From positions 1,795,600 through 1,859,599 of the forward strand of contig NW_027152213.1 of the NCBI RefSeq assembly GCF_004359215.1: DNA of 64,000 nucleotides, written 5' to 3'. The notes beneath the pieces were generated by a model. It was not told where the DNA came from. It ran no database searches and was given only the letters and a program-made list of their open reading frames with translations. Position 1 is the stretch's first letter; each line of letters begins with the position of its first letter. Both the position numbers and the translations under genes were made by a program. The DNA comes from Bremia lactucae. Its lineage: Eukaryota > Oomycota > Peronosporomycetes > Peronosporales > Peronosporaceae. Of the stretch, positions 10,395 to 22,600 are shown piece after piece.

Positions 10395-10515
10395 GGGAAA
10401 CTTTTAAAGCGACGTCGTCGTGAGGGTCAATACCAGTATCTGGTGAAGTGGCTAGGGTACCCCTCTTCTGAAAACTCTTGGGAGTTCGAAGTATTTCTTC
10501 GGCAAGATTGCCCGT
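10395..10515 (+). pseudogene. C1a chromodomain
   Basis: The segment LLKRRRREGQYQYLVKW and then LGYPSSENSWEFE has the chromodomain pattern: a basic strand, YLVKW, and SWE at the start of the C-terminal helix. In chromoviruses this domain sits at the end of integrase and can direct insertion to marked chromatin. It is open within a 125-codon frame (10326-10703), but the frame is not joined to the integrase piece upstream. Confidence 0.8.
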
Positions 10516-11423
10516 ACGCCGTTGACTTTTTGAGCGCCAGGTTCAGGGTCATCTCGCGTCAAACGACGCTTCCCACCACTAAACGTGGGATTAGGTGGAT
10601 CTATAGCCTCAATGCGGCTTCGATCCATGGTTATACGGTCAACCGAAGCACTGAAATATCGGCTAGGCCTTTCTTCGTTTTGTGGCATAAATGCCGAACG
10701 TAACTGGCCTTTGGCCTTAAGCTTAGCGAAATCATAGCGAAGCTTCAGACGAACATCACCTCTATCCGCAGACTTTCTGATATTCCAGATATTACGAAGT
10801 CGGCGGGCCCGGTGGAGCCAGTTCTCAAATGAGACTTCGTTTTCACTCCTTGTTTCGTTTGGAAACAAAACGATCGGGATCCCCCCTAACGAAGTCACCG
10901 AATCCCCACGGGCTTGATCACGTAAACGCGTCAGATACTGACTTCGCGCCGCTACCTTTGGTGTAAGGTATCGCTCATGAAGAGCGTCGCGAGCAGCGAT
11001 CTCCTCCGGCGTCCTCGCCGGGTCACCGGAGATCCAAATGGCCAAGCTGTGACCCGCTATCTCTTTGAGACGCTAGTCCGCACTAAGCGGAGTGAATCTA
11101 GATTCACTATGAGTTTTAACTTTCGCTATCTCGGCAGCTCGACGACGAACTTGTTTCTCTTTGAGGATTGCTTGCTCTTGCTCTTCATCGAGCGGAATAG
11201 TAATAATGTTGGACTCAGGGTCCCTTGTCCTGCTCGATGCAGTTAAGACATCAGCGGCACCACGTTCTGGGAACGGATTAGGGGCCCGCCGACGTTCATT
11301 TGGAGGAGAAGGCGTGTAAGAACGACGCTTTTTCTCCTCATCCTCTGATGGAGAGTGACTTTCAAAGTTAATAACCATCCCCTGGAAGGTGCTAAGAGTC
11401 TGTGACTCACGCTTGATTGTCAT
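10452..11423 (-). pseudogene. C1a antisense accessory ORF, one in-frame stop
   Basis: On the strand opposite to pol, an ATG at 11423-11421 opens about 323 codons to 10452, interrupted only by one TAG at 11073-11075. The frame then carries on unbroken (RLKEIAGHS, then AIWISGDPARTPEEIAARDA). The protein is hydrophilic, with an acidic/Arg N-terminus, a helical middle (EEQEQAILKEKQVRRRAAEI) and a basic C-terminus. No domain is recognised. The second half is conserved in the inverted copy at 18841-19450. It overlaps the chromodomain bases on the other strand. Its start lies close to the 3' LTR, so it could be driven from there. Confidence 0.6.
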
Positions 11424-11533
11424 GAGACAAAGAAAAGAAAAGCACAACCGAACGGTTAGCTGTTTAAGTTCCAACCTCAAAGAGGAAATGAAGCGAAAGT
11501 TGTCACTCGGTGTCAACAGTCTGATGGGAAGGG

Positions 11534-11693
11534 TGTAATGGGGCACACAAGGGTTGGAAAATCGTTGTTGTGGTACATTTTACTTTATGGGTAAAATACC
11601 CTTCTATCCTGTTCTAAAATAGTTTTACTCAAAATCCCATTTATTATGAGTAACAAATGTGGTCACCGCCAGATATAAATTAGGCGGATCACG
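11534..11693 (+). repeat. C1a 3' LTR, truncated
   Basis: The LTR starts TGTAATGGGGCACACA after the purine tract GATGGGAAGGG (11523-11533). It follows the 5' LTR (TGTTGTGGTACATTTTACTTTATGG-like landmarks, TCCCATTTATTATG, CGCCAGATAT) for about 160 bp. It then switches abruptly, near 11693, to C1 pol sequence. Confidence 0.75.
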
Positions 11694-12435
11694 CGTCTTT
11701 GCGCACTGCGACTAAGTCACCCCATCTCTCACAGAAAATGGTTTGATGGCTATCCTTTTTCGCCGAATACAACTTCGAGGTGAAGTATAAGCCTGGCAAC
11801 CAGAATGCTTTGGCTGATGCGTTATCACGCAGGCCGGATTATGAGCTCTCTCATTTAGCGACTATAAGTCACCTATTACTGGACTTATCCGATCGGCTTA
11901 CGCCAAGGATGAACAGTGTAAAGCTCTGCGTCGAGCTCTTAAGAGCACAGTTAGACGTAAAATTGTAGGCACGTTTGTGTGCGAGCTTACATCGTTTTTG
12001 TATCGATAACCGCCTTTTGCTTTATTGCTCGGATGCTGCGGATACTCGGCGCATCGTTGTTTCTCATGATGCGAATTAAAGGTATCGAATTCTATATGAG
12101 GCACATGATACTGTTCTTGGTGGTCATCTCGGTAGAGAAATGACCTACGGCTACGAGAGCGAGTTTATAGGTGGCTCAAGTCTTACAAATGGGTAAGCAC
12201 ATACGTTCGCATATGTGAAACTTGCCAACAGGTTAAAATCTCGGCTATTGCTGCTGCGCCACTGGCTAGTCTGCCCGTTCCCACAGATTGCTGGGGATTT
12301 ATTAGCATGAAACTTGTGTTTGGCCTTCCGAAAGATTCGGCTGGTAACACAGGCATCGTGGGCTTTGTTGACCGGAAGGCAAATTGGCTCATTTTGAGGC
12401 TGTGCCGGATATCATTAATGGTGAAGTACAGCAAG
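11694..12435 (+). pseudogene. C1b pol fragment, left half, interrupted by the C2 block
   Basis: The fragment is collinear with C1a from about 8620. It starts at the RNase H end (SPHLSQK-like), then has KYKPGNQNALADALSRRPDYEL in frame at 11780-11850, and then integrase zinc-region and core remnants with stops. It stops at TGGTGAAGTACAGCAAG (12419-12435), which in C1a (about 9342-9359) lies inside the integrase core. The continuation is found at 37552, on the far side of the C2 block. Confidence 0.8.
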
Positions 12436-12875
12436 TGTAACGGGGTGTATCGCTACATGAAATTAACGTTTAAAAGTTGTTAATTAAGATATTATCAAAC
12501 CAGTAGATACTATTTGGTGAATATCAACTCACATGGTAATATTCTAAAAGCTGATCAATTGCTAATTATAGACCATTATATCTACTTTCTCTGCGGTCTA
12601 ATCAGCGCTGGACGCGCGCAAAGAGAGAGACAGATAAGACTTTATTACATGTTTTGTATTAATTTTTAATTAAGTTAGTATTATTAAAATAGAAATAGTA
12701 GAGCTTTACAATAATAAATACAGTTTTCTTTAACCCTCTTTAACGCAAGTGTTTTAAAGAGAGTCTTCCTCTGCACGTACTAGTGAACTTGAAGTGACGC
12801 GAGGCACAATTCGCACTGAGGCAGTGCGAAGTGGACTTGTACTGAAGCAGTAAAAGTCAGTCGTGCCCCGTTACA
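12436..12875 (+). repeat. C2 LTR1 (440 bp)
   Basis: The LTR begins TGTAACGGGG and ends CCCCGTTACA, a 10-bp inverted terminus. It shares landmarks with LTR2 and LTR3 (GATCAATTGCTA, GACGCGCGCAAAGAGAGAGA, TTTTAAAGAGAGTCTT, GCACTGAGGCAGTGCGAAGT). By eye it differs from LTR3 at well over one base in ten, so it is not a recent insertion. The following CCTAGCACTTTGTAG is a primer-binding site with three bases lost compared with copy B (CCTGGTAGCACTTTGTAG). Confidence 0.9.
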
Positions 12876-12922
12876 CCTAGCACTTTGTAGTCCGTCTAAG
12901 GACCACATTTCCCACATCTAAC

Positions 12923-14034
12923 ATGGACATGTTAGATAATAGTGGGAATACGCATCACGTTTCCCCTGAAAGCTACTCCTTTCTAAGTGACATAGAAATG
13001 AGTGCGGTTGAACGAAGGAGTTCGACCGTAGAAAACGATGCAATCTTGGCAATGCTGTCCAATTTGGACAGAGATGCCCTCCATTTAGCCATCGCCAAGT
13101 TCATACAACATGAACTTGACGAGATGAGGGAAAAGGTAGCCTTGCTGAATCAGCAAGGCTCTCAACAGGCAGAATTGTTGAGGTTACAACAGGTACAGAC
13201 CCTGTACCTGGGATGATGCAAACGCGTCGTCCCGAAACTTTAAAGATTGACATTTCTAAGTATAGCGGAGTCGAAGAAGACTCCCTCTTGAGATGGTTTG
13301 TCGAGTTGGACGATGCCATAAGGGCACGTCACATCGTCGACGAGCAAATGCAAGTCGCATTTGCTCAATCAATTTGGCAGGTCGTGCCAAAACTTGGGCA
13401 TTGGGCCTAAAGTTGCGCGAACCATACGTCTTTGGGTCACTAGAGGCTTTTAAAGCCCGGCTCAAACAGACATTTGAACCACCAAGGGCTGAGTTCAGAG
13501 ATCCTGAAACTCAAGCAAGGCAAGCGTGATGTTCACGCATATGCCCAGCACATCCGACTCTTAGCGAGTTGTATAACAAACAACCCAGTTCATGAACACA
13601 CGTTGATTACGGTGTTCACGCAAGGTCTTACGGATGGTCCCGTAAAGACCCACCTGTTTCGCTTGGAACTGGATACGCTTGAAGAAGCAATATCAGTTGC
13701 GGAACAGGAGGACTTAAGCTTGAGACAATCTCAAGCTAGTTCGTCATTATATCGGCCTCCAAGACGACACGAGTTAGGAGGTCCAGAACCTATGGACCTT
13801 TCTTACGTCGAAAGCGAGAGACCTCAATTTTCGAACAACAAGCGATTGCAGAAATGCAACCGATGTCAAAAGTTAGGACACTATGCTCATGAGTGCAGTG
13901 CCCCTCGCCCAGTAACGAGAGGTACGGAACGTATTTATAGACCGAATGCCAAAAAGGGCAACGGCGCGGGTCCGACGTTGTTGCGAAATCGCAACAGCGA
14001 AGCGGACCTCCAAAAAAACGGTCGGGGACAGTAG
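12923..14034 (+). pseudogene. C2 copy A gag, broken by frameshifts
   Basis: The N-terminal frame (12923-13216) starts MDMLDNSGNTHHVSPES and includes a coiled segment. The capsid-type gag domain follows from about 13235 (LKIDISKYSGVEEDSLLRWF), shifts frame near 13375 (GRAKTWALGLKLREPY) and again near 13500 (KQGKRDVHAYAQHIRLLAS). The C-terminus has an intact CCHC zinc knuckle, C-NR-C-QKLG-H-YAHE-C, at about 13855-13897. Ends at a TAG (14032-14034). Gag would form the particle shell. Confidence 0.85.
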
Positions 14035-17000
14035 GGGCGCAACGCCCTAGTGATCCAGCAACCTCAAGAGAATTTGCAAATCTCTTGACGAAACTTGCTC
14101 CGGACACACAATCATTATGTATCTCTGCACCTGGTGATGATGTATTCCTCATCACCTTGAAGTTGAAAAGTGACAAATGATTTGTCCCTTTGAGCCCTAG
14201 TGGACTGTGGGCTTCGAATAACTTTATTCGTCGTCAGTCGCCAGAGGGTCGTAGACTCAACATAATGAGCGCGACATTCATCCAACGAGGATGACGGTGC
14301 TCCTAGCGACGGGCGCATCTATAGTAGTAATGAAACGCGTAGTGAAATTTCACCACACGTCGTATTGGATTTAGATGACAAATTTGATGTCATCCTAGAT
14401 TTACCTTAGCTCAAAAAATTTGAGCCGATATCATCTGGCAGCATCGATCCGTAAAGATGCCTGCCACATGTTCATCAGATGGCCATCTCATCAACATCTT
14501 GGAGCGTCCACAAGCGTGTGAATGTACTACGAGTGAGTGCAATGGTCTCACTTGTGGTACGGTTGTTAGTACGACTGAACAAGATCACGGTGTGATTACT
14601 AAGCTCTGTGGAGTCACCTGCCGGCGACTGTGCGAATACACAGGCAGAGCCGAAGGTCCACCACTCGAATAAGTCGAGTGGATTGAGACATGAATGTACG
14701 CCTAGCGGGCAACATTCAAGGAAGAGGTTGACCAAAATGGACAACACGATGATCCAAGGTCAAGTAGAGAGTCGACCGTAAAGGACCCGACTGTGATAGC
14801 GCAATCACAGTCGGAAGACGTTGAGGGAAAAGGTCCCCACGTACTTGAGGAGAAATCTTCTCAAATAGCTAATGCTGAAGGGACTAGACTTCAGCATCCC
14901 AAGGGATTGATCCTCGGCAGCCTGTGGATAAATCCCTGGAAGAAACCGAGAAATTGAATGTCTTGGTTAATGACGGATCACGAGTAGGCGCTTATACTCT
15001 TGATATGTATGCTCCTCCGAAAACTTACTTCGGGGATAACTCAATGACCGACCCTAAAACCCAAGCGGTTCTTGAAAGATCTGCATAGTGGTAAAATCAA
15101 GCAGATCTGCGTACTCGTCACAGAGGACGAATACGTAACCAATATTCAGTCAGCAGTAATTTTTGCAGAGAGCGAACTGGTTCTCAGCAGCTCATCGATG
15201 GACGAAAGTGTCCTCGATGTGAAGACTCGGATTGAGAGATATACTACTCAATCCTGGGAGTCACTTAAGACAAATCCTTTATATAAGGATTTGATTGATT
15301 TCAGGGATGTATTCCTTAAAACAGTTCCATGCGAGTTGCCTAAAGATAAAGGCACTCGACATGAGATCGAGCTCAAACCGGGCTCGAAGTACTGTGTCAT
15401 GAAGCAGTAGCCACTGCCTCGTGAACAAGTACTTGCGATCGATGAATAGTTTATCGATCGATTTAAAGCAGGCCATGTGAGGGAGTCAACCTCCCCACAT
15501 AGCTCTCCGACCTTCTCTGTGCGAAAGGCCACAGGAGCGTGGCGGACAACACACGCATTCAATAAACTGAATGCTGCAGCAGTACCGGCTCAAACGCCGA
15601 TACCTAGAAAAGACGTAATCATTGATGGCAAGTCTAAGAGTACCCTCTTTTTGTCTATGGATCTGATAGATGGATTTTATCAGATCCTTATGCGTGAACG
15701 GGACATCCCGTACAGAGCAGTGAGCACTCCCGGCGGGATGCTCTGGGAATGGCTAGTAATACCACAGGGGCTTAGTAACGCCCCTGCAACATTCAACAGA
15801 TGCGTAACGAGTCTGTTGAGACCGGGGCGAGACTTCGCACCGTGCTTTTTTGACGATGTATTCGTCCGTAGCGGGGCAATGGACGGAAAGACGGACGTTA
15901 GAGTTCACTAAACACACGTTCGTCAGGTTCTTACACTTATGCGAAAGCATAAATTGTACGCAATTTTCAAGAAGTGTATCATCTCTGCAAGCGAAATACC
16001 ACTTATTGGGTGCATCGTCGGAAAACACAGCGTGCGCCCTGATCCCCAAAATGTCAAGGTAATACTGTCTGGCCAATTCCAGTCGATGTCAAGGGACTTA
16101 GAAAGTTTCTTGGATTAGCGATGTACTTGCACCAAGTACTCCCGCAATTATGCCGAGATGACAGTTCATCTCTCTCGTCTCGTGAAAAATGACGAGAAAT
16201 GGGTATGGATCGCTAATTGTCAGCGTTCCTTTGAAGGTATCAAGCAAAGCTTGATGCAACCGCCCATCTTGGCGATTGCAGATCAAGACAGACCATTCCA
16301 TGTGGTTCTGTGACGCCAGCGATTTCGCAATCGGCTGTGCGTTAATGCAATACGATACAGACGGTGCGGAGCGCGTCAACGGTTTTCAATCGCGTCAGCT
16401 GTAACCAGCTGAACGCAATTACCCAGTGCATGACAAGGAATTCCGCGCCATGAAATATACACTGGCTAAGTTTAGGGTCTATCTTTAGGGTCTATCTCCT
16501 CGGAGATAGACAGTTCATCGTATATTCGGACCATGCGTCATTACGCACGGCCATAAATAGCCCACACCTCTCGCAAAGAATGGCGAGGTGGCTATCCTTA
16601 TTCGCGGAGTATAATTTCTCTGTGAAATATAAACCAGGACTACTTAATGTCGCGCTGATGCGTTATCACGACGTAGATTTCGAACCGGCTGCGCATTTTA
16701 ACAGCGAAAATACTCCCACTGTTGCAACTTTCATTTCATGTGTTCCGTCATCAACCTTATTTGATGACATAAAAAGCCTACGCAGAACATAAGGACCTTC
16801 TGTGTGTAATAATCATCTGATGAATCTATCCGATAAATATATTAAAGGTTTATCGGCTTTATATCGATCGTCATCCGATCGATACACAACACGCAACGGC
16901 TTATTGTATTACACAGCCGTTGCGGGCGACACTCCACGTGTCGTCGTCCCAACTCTATGATTTGTGCTGCGCATCATGTATGAGTGTCACGATGCACCAT

Positions 17001-18840
17001 CAAGTGGGCATCGTGGACGTGAGAAAACTTAACTCACAGTAAGTCGCGACTTTTATTGGCCCCGCCAGTATCAGTTTATGCGCAAGTACGTTCGTGCTTG
17101 CGAAGTATGTCAACGGGTGAAGCCCAGCCCTTCATCCCGTGCACCTCTCCAACCTCTACAACTTCCAGCAGAGTGTTGGCAGTCCGTATCTGTGGACTTC
17201 GTCTTCGGATTTCCCGAAAACGACCACAAAAATAATGGAATCCTTGTTTTTGTAGACAGATTCAGCAAGATGGTGCACCTTGCTGCGGTACCAGAGTCGA
17301 TTACGGCTCCGGGTTGTGCCCGTGTCTTTATCGACACGGTATTCAAATTCCACGGTTTACTCCGTGAACTGGTCTCGGATAGAGATCCACCGTTATCGGC
17401 GGAGTTTGGCAATCCGTATTCTGATCTCTCGGAACACGGCTGACTATGTCAACATCCGATCACCCAGAAACGGATAATCAAACAGCGTCCTCGAAGAGAT
17501 ACTTCGAGGTTACGTCCAATCGTATCCGAATTGGAGCGAGTTTTTACCGATGGTCGAATTCGCCATCAATAATTCGGTGCATGCGTCTACAACGCATACA
17601 CCGTTCTTTGTGAATGGCTTACGCCATCCTCGCATACCGACCCAATTAGAGGGATCCTCTAGTCTAAGGGGGGGGGACTCGCAGGAGCAAAACCAATTCT
17701 GGCTCATGCTCAACACGCGTCGAAAATAACAACGACGCGAGTGATGTCAATGTCGAAGAAAACGACATCGAAAATGAGATTGATCTCATGGCAGTACGCA
17801 CTAAGCGTACTGAAAAAGACAAAACAAATGAGTTAGCGGAAGAGTTTCTGCTAACTCGAGAATCAATTATCCGTTTCGTTCAGGATTCTATTGCTAACGC
17901 AGTGGACCGACAGAAATGGAATGCAGACAAACATGGAAGAGCAAATGTTAATTCATTCAAATTAATGATCTAGTGCTACTCTCTACGGTAAACTTACCTA
18001 AACGATTAGTCACTAATGTGGGTAGCATTAAACTACTACCCAAGTTCATTGGGCCTTTCCGTGTACTGCATCGAAGAGGCAATGCGTACACAATAGAATT
18101 GCGACGTAGGATGCGAACGCATCCTACGTTTTACGTTGGTCGGCTCCGGCCGTACCATCAGTACGCGGCTTCTTCCGAGGACGGATTTGACCACTCTTTA
18201 CAAGAATACCCAAAAGATTATTGTGATCGCGAACCAGATTTTCATGTTGAACCTGAAGTTTCTCAGGCCGGTTTCGAAGATCCTCGAAGCTACGATGAGC
18301 TGACGACAGCTCATCGCGGACAGCATGATACTTCCGCTCGTACTCCAACAAGGAGTACGCACTCTTCGAACGGTCTTCCAACCGCTCGATATGGTGAGCC
18401 TGCACCGTCTGCTCCAACGAGCGACGCTTACCGCGCTCGTGGTCAAGTCCCTCCTCCAAATCATGGAGGAAGCGATCGAGTTTGTCGACCATCGACACTA
18501 GATCCGACACATGGGTCGGATTTAATTTTCACTCCTCCGCCACAACCATTGGTGAATTTCCAAGGCTGTCAACGTTTCCTTGTGGAACGTATACTCCGTG
18601 ATGTGAAGGGGTAGCGAACAAGTTATCTTGTTCGCTGGTGCGGTTTACAACCTTCACATGACAGCAGGGAGCCTCGTTCCCAGCTGGTTGTTGACGTTGA
18701 GAGCCTCGTCCGTCAGTATGACGAGACCCATCCAATGGATCATAAGGTCTATCAGAAAACACGCGCCTCTGGCGCCTGTAAATCGATGGCAAAACGTCAA
18801 TCTCATCGCGCATCTCGATAGAGATGCGAGCCCTTCCCCT
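14035..18840 (+). pseudogene. C2 copy A pol (protease to chromodomain), broken
   Basis: Recognisable parts in order: protease remnant VVLDLDDKFDVILDLP (near 14360-14405), RT (15477-15911, with FDDVFV after the palm), RNase H (HVVLCDASDFAIG-like near 16300), integrase zinc region (KYVRACEVCQRVKPS near 17080) and core (SVDFVFGFPENDHKNNGILVF at 17190-17250). The integrase C-terminus (FIGPFRVLHRRGNAYTIEL near 18050) is followed by the start of a chromodomain (RFLVERILRDVKG, then stop at 18612-18614). It carries a TAG after VMKQ (15409), a duplicated GGTCTATCTTTAG near 16480 and many shifts. It is cut at 18840 by C1c. Confidence 0.85.
18124..18813 (-). pseudogene. C2 copy A antisense ORF with coiled coil
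   Basis: Read opposite to pol, the frame 18813-18529 (IDVLPSIYRRQRRVFSD...) meets one in-frame TGA at 18529-18531. It then continues without shift into a 128-codon coiled-coil-like stretch (VDKLDRFLHDLEEGLDHE, HHIERLEDRSKSAYSLLEYE) ending in a basic PRKKPRTDG segment. The same protein is seen in copy B (35761-36966). It overlaps the integrase-to-chromodomain linker, which in the sense direction is low-complexity Pro/Ser/Thr. The N-terminal part is removed by the junction at 18840. No known domain apart from the predicted coil. Confidence 0.5.
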
Positions 18841-19649
18841 GGATCACTGGTGACCCGGCGAGGACGCCGGAGGAGATCGCTGCCCGCGACGCTCTTCATG
18901 AGCATTACCTTACGCCGAAGGTAATGACGCGAAGCCAGTATCTGACGCGTTTACGTGATCAAGCTTGTGGGGCTTCGGTGACCTGCATGAGAAAGATTCT
19001 GATCGTTTTGTTTCCAAACGAAACAAGGAGTGAAAACGAAGTCTCATTTGAGAACTGGGTTCACCGGGCCCGCAAACTCCGTAATATCTGGAATATCAGA
19101 GAGTCTGCGGATTAAGGTGAAGCTTCGCTTCGACTTCGCTAAGCTTTAGGCCAAAGGCCAGTTACGTTCAGCATTTATGCCACAAAACGAAGTAAGGCTA
19201 GCCGATATTTCAGTGCTACGGTTGACCGTACAACCAAGGATCGAAGCCGCACTGAGGCTTTAGATCCACCTAATCCCACGTTTAGTAGTGGGAAGCGACG
19301 TTTGACGCGAGTTGACCCTCAGCTTGGAGCTCAAAAATGTCAACGTTGTACGGGCAATCTTGCCGAAGAGGTACCTCGAACTCCCAAGAGTTTTTGGAAG
19401 AGGGTTACCCTAGCCACTTCACCAGATACTAGTATTGACCCTCACGACGACGTCGCTTTAAAAGTTTCTCCACATGAAACTGAAGGTTTCCCCGCGCATC
19501 AAGCGGTGCGGGAGGGGGCCGAAATTTCGGCGGAAGCATTTGATGCTCAACGACACGAGGTGCAACTTCTTCGTGAGGTCCTTGCTCGGGTTGGGAGCTC
19601 TTTTGAGGCGGTTCGGGCGTCTTTCGCCGAAATCGCTTTTACCACGTAA
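18841..19649 (+). pseudogene. C1c antisense accessory ORF, partial and broken
   Basis: It is homologous to the minus-strand ORF of C1a: GDPARTPEEI (frameshifted), then QYLTRLRDQA, ETRSENEVSFENW and IWNIR at 18924-19115. A stop and shifts follow, and a last open stretch runs 19302-19649. That stretch adds a helical, coil-like tail (AFDAQRHEVQLLREVLARVG) over the integrase-chromodomain linker on the other strand. The start of the ORF is lost at the 18840 junction. Function unknown. Confidence 0.5.
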
Positions 19650-22600
19650 AGAGGGCCAGTTGGATATCCTGGTGAGGATGCAACAATCTGCGGCACGACC
19701 GCCTGTCTCGGCGCAAGCGCCTTCAAGTCCAAGTGGGAAGGGTCCCGATATGGCTAAAGCAAGCCAACGTAAAACACTGGATGTGTACGCAGCTTGTTGG
19801 GAAGGTTTAGCGTATAAGCTAGGCCCTTCTTGGCCACGAACGTAAATGGTCCAATAAAGCGCGGGCGAAATTTGGTCTTGAAGACCGCGGATACCAAGTT
19901 GGTAGGTAGGTTCTTAGCGTTTAGTAAAACTCGGTCTCCGACCATATACGAATTAATACAGTTTCTGCTTTTGGCATCTGCTTCTTGTTTTTGTTTGTCT
20001 TGGCTATCAGCCATCGTATCTCTTACATGTCTTAAGATACTAAATCGCGTCGCGAGAAACTCGCTTACTTGTTTCCGAACGGTAACAGGGCTGATATCAG
20101 CAAGCCTATCGGCCGATTCTCCCCCACCAAGCCCTTAACCCTGCAGTGGTATCGTTAATGGAACGCGCGGTTGGTAAGACCGTTTACATAGAACACAGTA
20201 TAGCCTGTAGAGGCATGAACAGCGTCATTGAACGCAAACTCCACTACTGGGAGCATTGAGCTCCAGCGCTTTGGTGTCTGAGCACACACGCTGCGTTAAA
20301 CGTCTTCAATGACGCGATTGACAAGTTCAGTTCGACCATCGGTCTGTGGATGGTCCGCAGTGGACATCTCCAATCTGGTTATAAGCACTCGGAAAATTGA
20401 TTTCCAGATTTACCCGTAAAATCGGGGATCCCGATCAGAGATAATTGCCACTGGCAAACCATGTTTTCGAAACACGCGATCGATGAACAGCTTAGCTGTA
20501 CCGTCTCCATCAATGGAATCTGGCACGGCTGCTTAGTAAGCCATTTTGCTCAAACGGTCAACAAAGACCACTATACCGGAGTTACCGGCTGAATCTTTCG
20601 GTAGCCCAAAGACGAAATCCATACTAATGGACTCCCACAATCCTATGGGGACGGGAAGACTCGCCAGTGGCGCAGCAGCATGTGTCGAGGGTTTAATCCG
20701 TTGGCACGTTTCGCATGTGCGAATATATGTGCTGACCCATTTTTAAAGTTTGGGCCACCGACTCTGGCCTATGAAGCCGTAGGTCTTTTCTCAAGCGAGA
20801 TGACCACCAAGGACAGTATCGTGTGCCTCATATTGGATCCGGTACTTCACCTCCTCATCATGAGGAACAATGACACGCGGAGGGTCCGCGATGTTTGTGC
20901 AACAGGTTGTTATCGATAGAAATCGATGTAACCTTGCACGCAAACGTGCCGCCAATTTAATACCCAATTTGAGTCCTATAACGCTCGTAGCAGAGCTGCA
21001 CACTGTTTATCCTTGGCGTAAGCCGAACTGATTAATTCAGGAATAGGTGACGAGATAGTCGTTGAATGAGAATCTCATAATCCGGCCTGCGTGATAACGC
21101 GTCGGCCAAAGCATTTTGCTTGCCGGGCTTATACTTCACCACGAAGTTGGATTCCGCAAAAAAAGATAGTTATCGGGCCATTTTCTGTGAGAGATGGGGC
21201 GACTTAGTCGCCGTGCGCAATGATGTGTGATCTGTAAAAATCACAAACGGCTTAGAGCCGAGTGGATGACCTCTGAATTTGACGAGAGCATACTTCATAA
21301 CAAGGAACTCTTTGTCATGAACTGGGTAGTTCTTTTCCGCAGCTTTAAGCTTTTTAGACTCGAACGCAATAACACGTTGATGCCCATCAACATCTGTTTG
21401 TAACAGAGCACTGCCAATGGCAAAATCTGATGCGTCAAAGACGATACTGAAAGGCCAATTTGGGTTTGGCAGTACCAGAATCGGGGCATGGATAAGACTA
21501 CCCTTAACTGCTCGAAAAGCATTATTTTCGGTGCTAGTCCAGCACCATTCTATATCTTTCTTTAGGAGTTTAGATAATGGCCTAGCCATATCAGCGTAAT
21601 TTTTGCTATATTTGTGTAAATAATTGGCGAGACCCAACCACTTAAGCAAATCCTTTTGGTTTTTAGGAACCGGCCAATCTACTATGGCTTTTACCTTAGC
21701 GGAATCGCTCTAAGGCATCGCTTTCCAATGAAGTTTTCTAAAGAAGGAATTTCGTCTGCGCCAAAAATGCATTTAGATGCATTGGCATACAATTTTTTTG
21801 TGCGCATGCATTCGAGCACTGCTCGCAAATGGTCTAAATGGTTTTCCATATCCGACCGACCCTGCTCCGCACGACTATGGACAAAAATGTCATCGAAATA
21901 AGTCTGTGCATAACCTCGATGAGGGCGAAACAGTTGCGTCACTAGACGATTAAATGTTGCCGGGGCGTTGGAAAGCCATTGTGGAAAACCAGCCACTCCC
22001 ATTACATGCCGCTTTGGGTGCTAACCGCTGTAAGCGGGATATCACTAGCTCGCATAAGCACTTGGTAGTAACCATTGACTAAGTCCAATGCACTGTACAT
22101 TGTACATCCCACCATATTGTTCTAAAGAACATCTTTTCTAGGAATGGGGGTTTGGGCTGGTATAGTGGCAGCCTTAAGCTTATTATAAGCATGTACAATG
22201 CGCCATTTACCATTTGGCTTTTTGACACAAAAATGTCGGTGTCGAATGAGGAGATTTGTTCTCTCGTAACATTTCAGCCTCGTGCTTTGCATGGAAGAAA
22301 TCGTCAATGACGTCACACTGCTCCTTTGGTAAAAGCCATTGTTCTTGTGACACAGTATTTGGTTCCCATTACTAAGTCAATTTCATGATGAACACTTCTA
22401 TCCGGAGCTAAAACAGATGGTGGGTTATTACATACCTTATCTTGGAATTCCTTAATTAAGGAATAAAAAGGATCCGTAGGATCTTCCAGGATCGGTGACC
22501 CATTTCGCGCACAAAGTGCACCTTTTGTGTCATCCAGGACAGCTTCGTCTAGAAGTGACGATGAGTTTAACTCAACCATAGGTCGAATGACCATCATTTC

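Larger units (their letters stand above)
4776..11693 (+). mobile_element. C1a: Ty3/gypsy chromovirus, near full length, inactive
   Basis: The order is 5' LTR, primer-binding site, gag, protease, reverse transcriptase, RNase H, integrase, chromodomain, a long antisense ORF, polypurine tract and a truncated 3' LTR. The order protease-RT-RNase H-integrase plus a chromodomain defines a chromovirus of the Ty3/gypsy group. Every enzyme domain carries stops, frameshifts or insertions, so the copy is dead. An inverted relative (C1c) lies at 18841-25449. No target duplication can be checked because the 3' LTR is cut near 11693. Confidence 0.85.
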
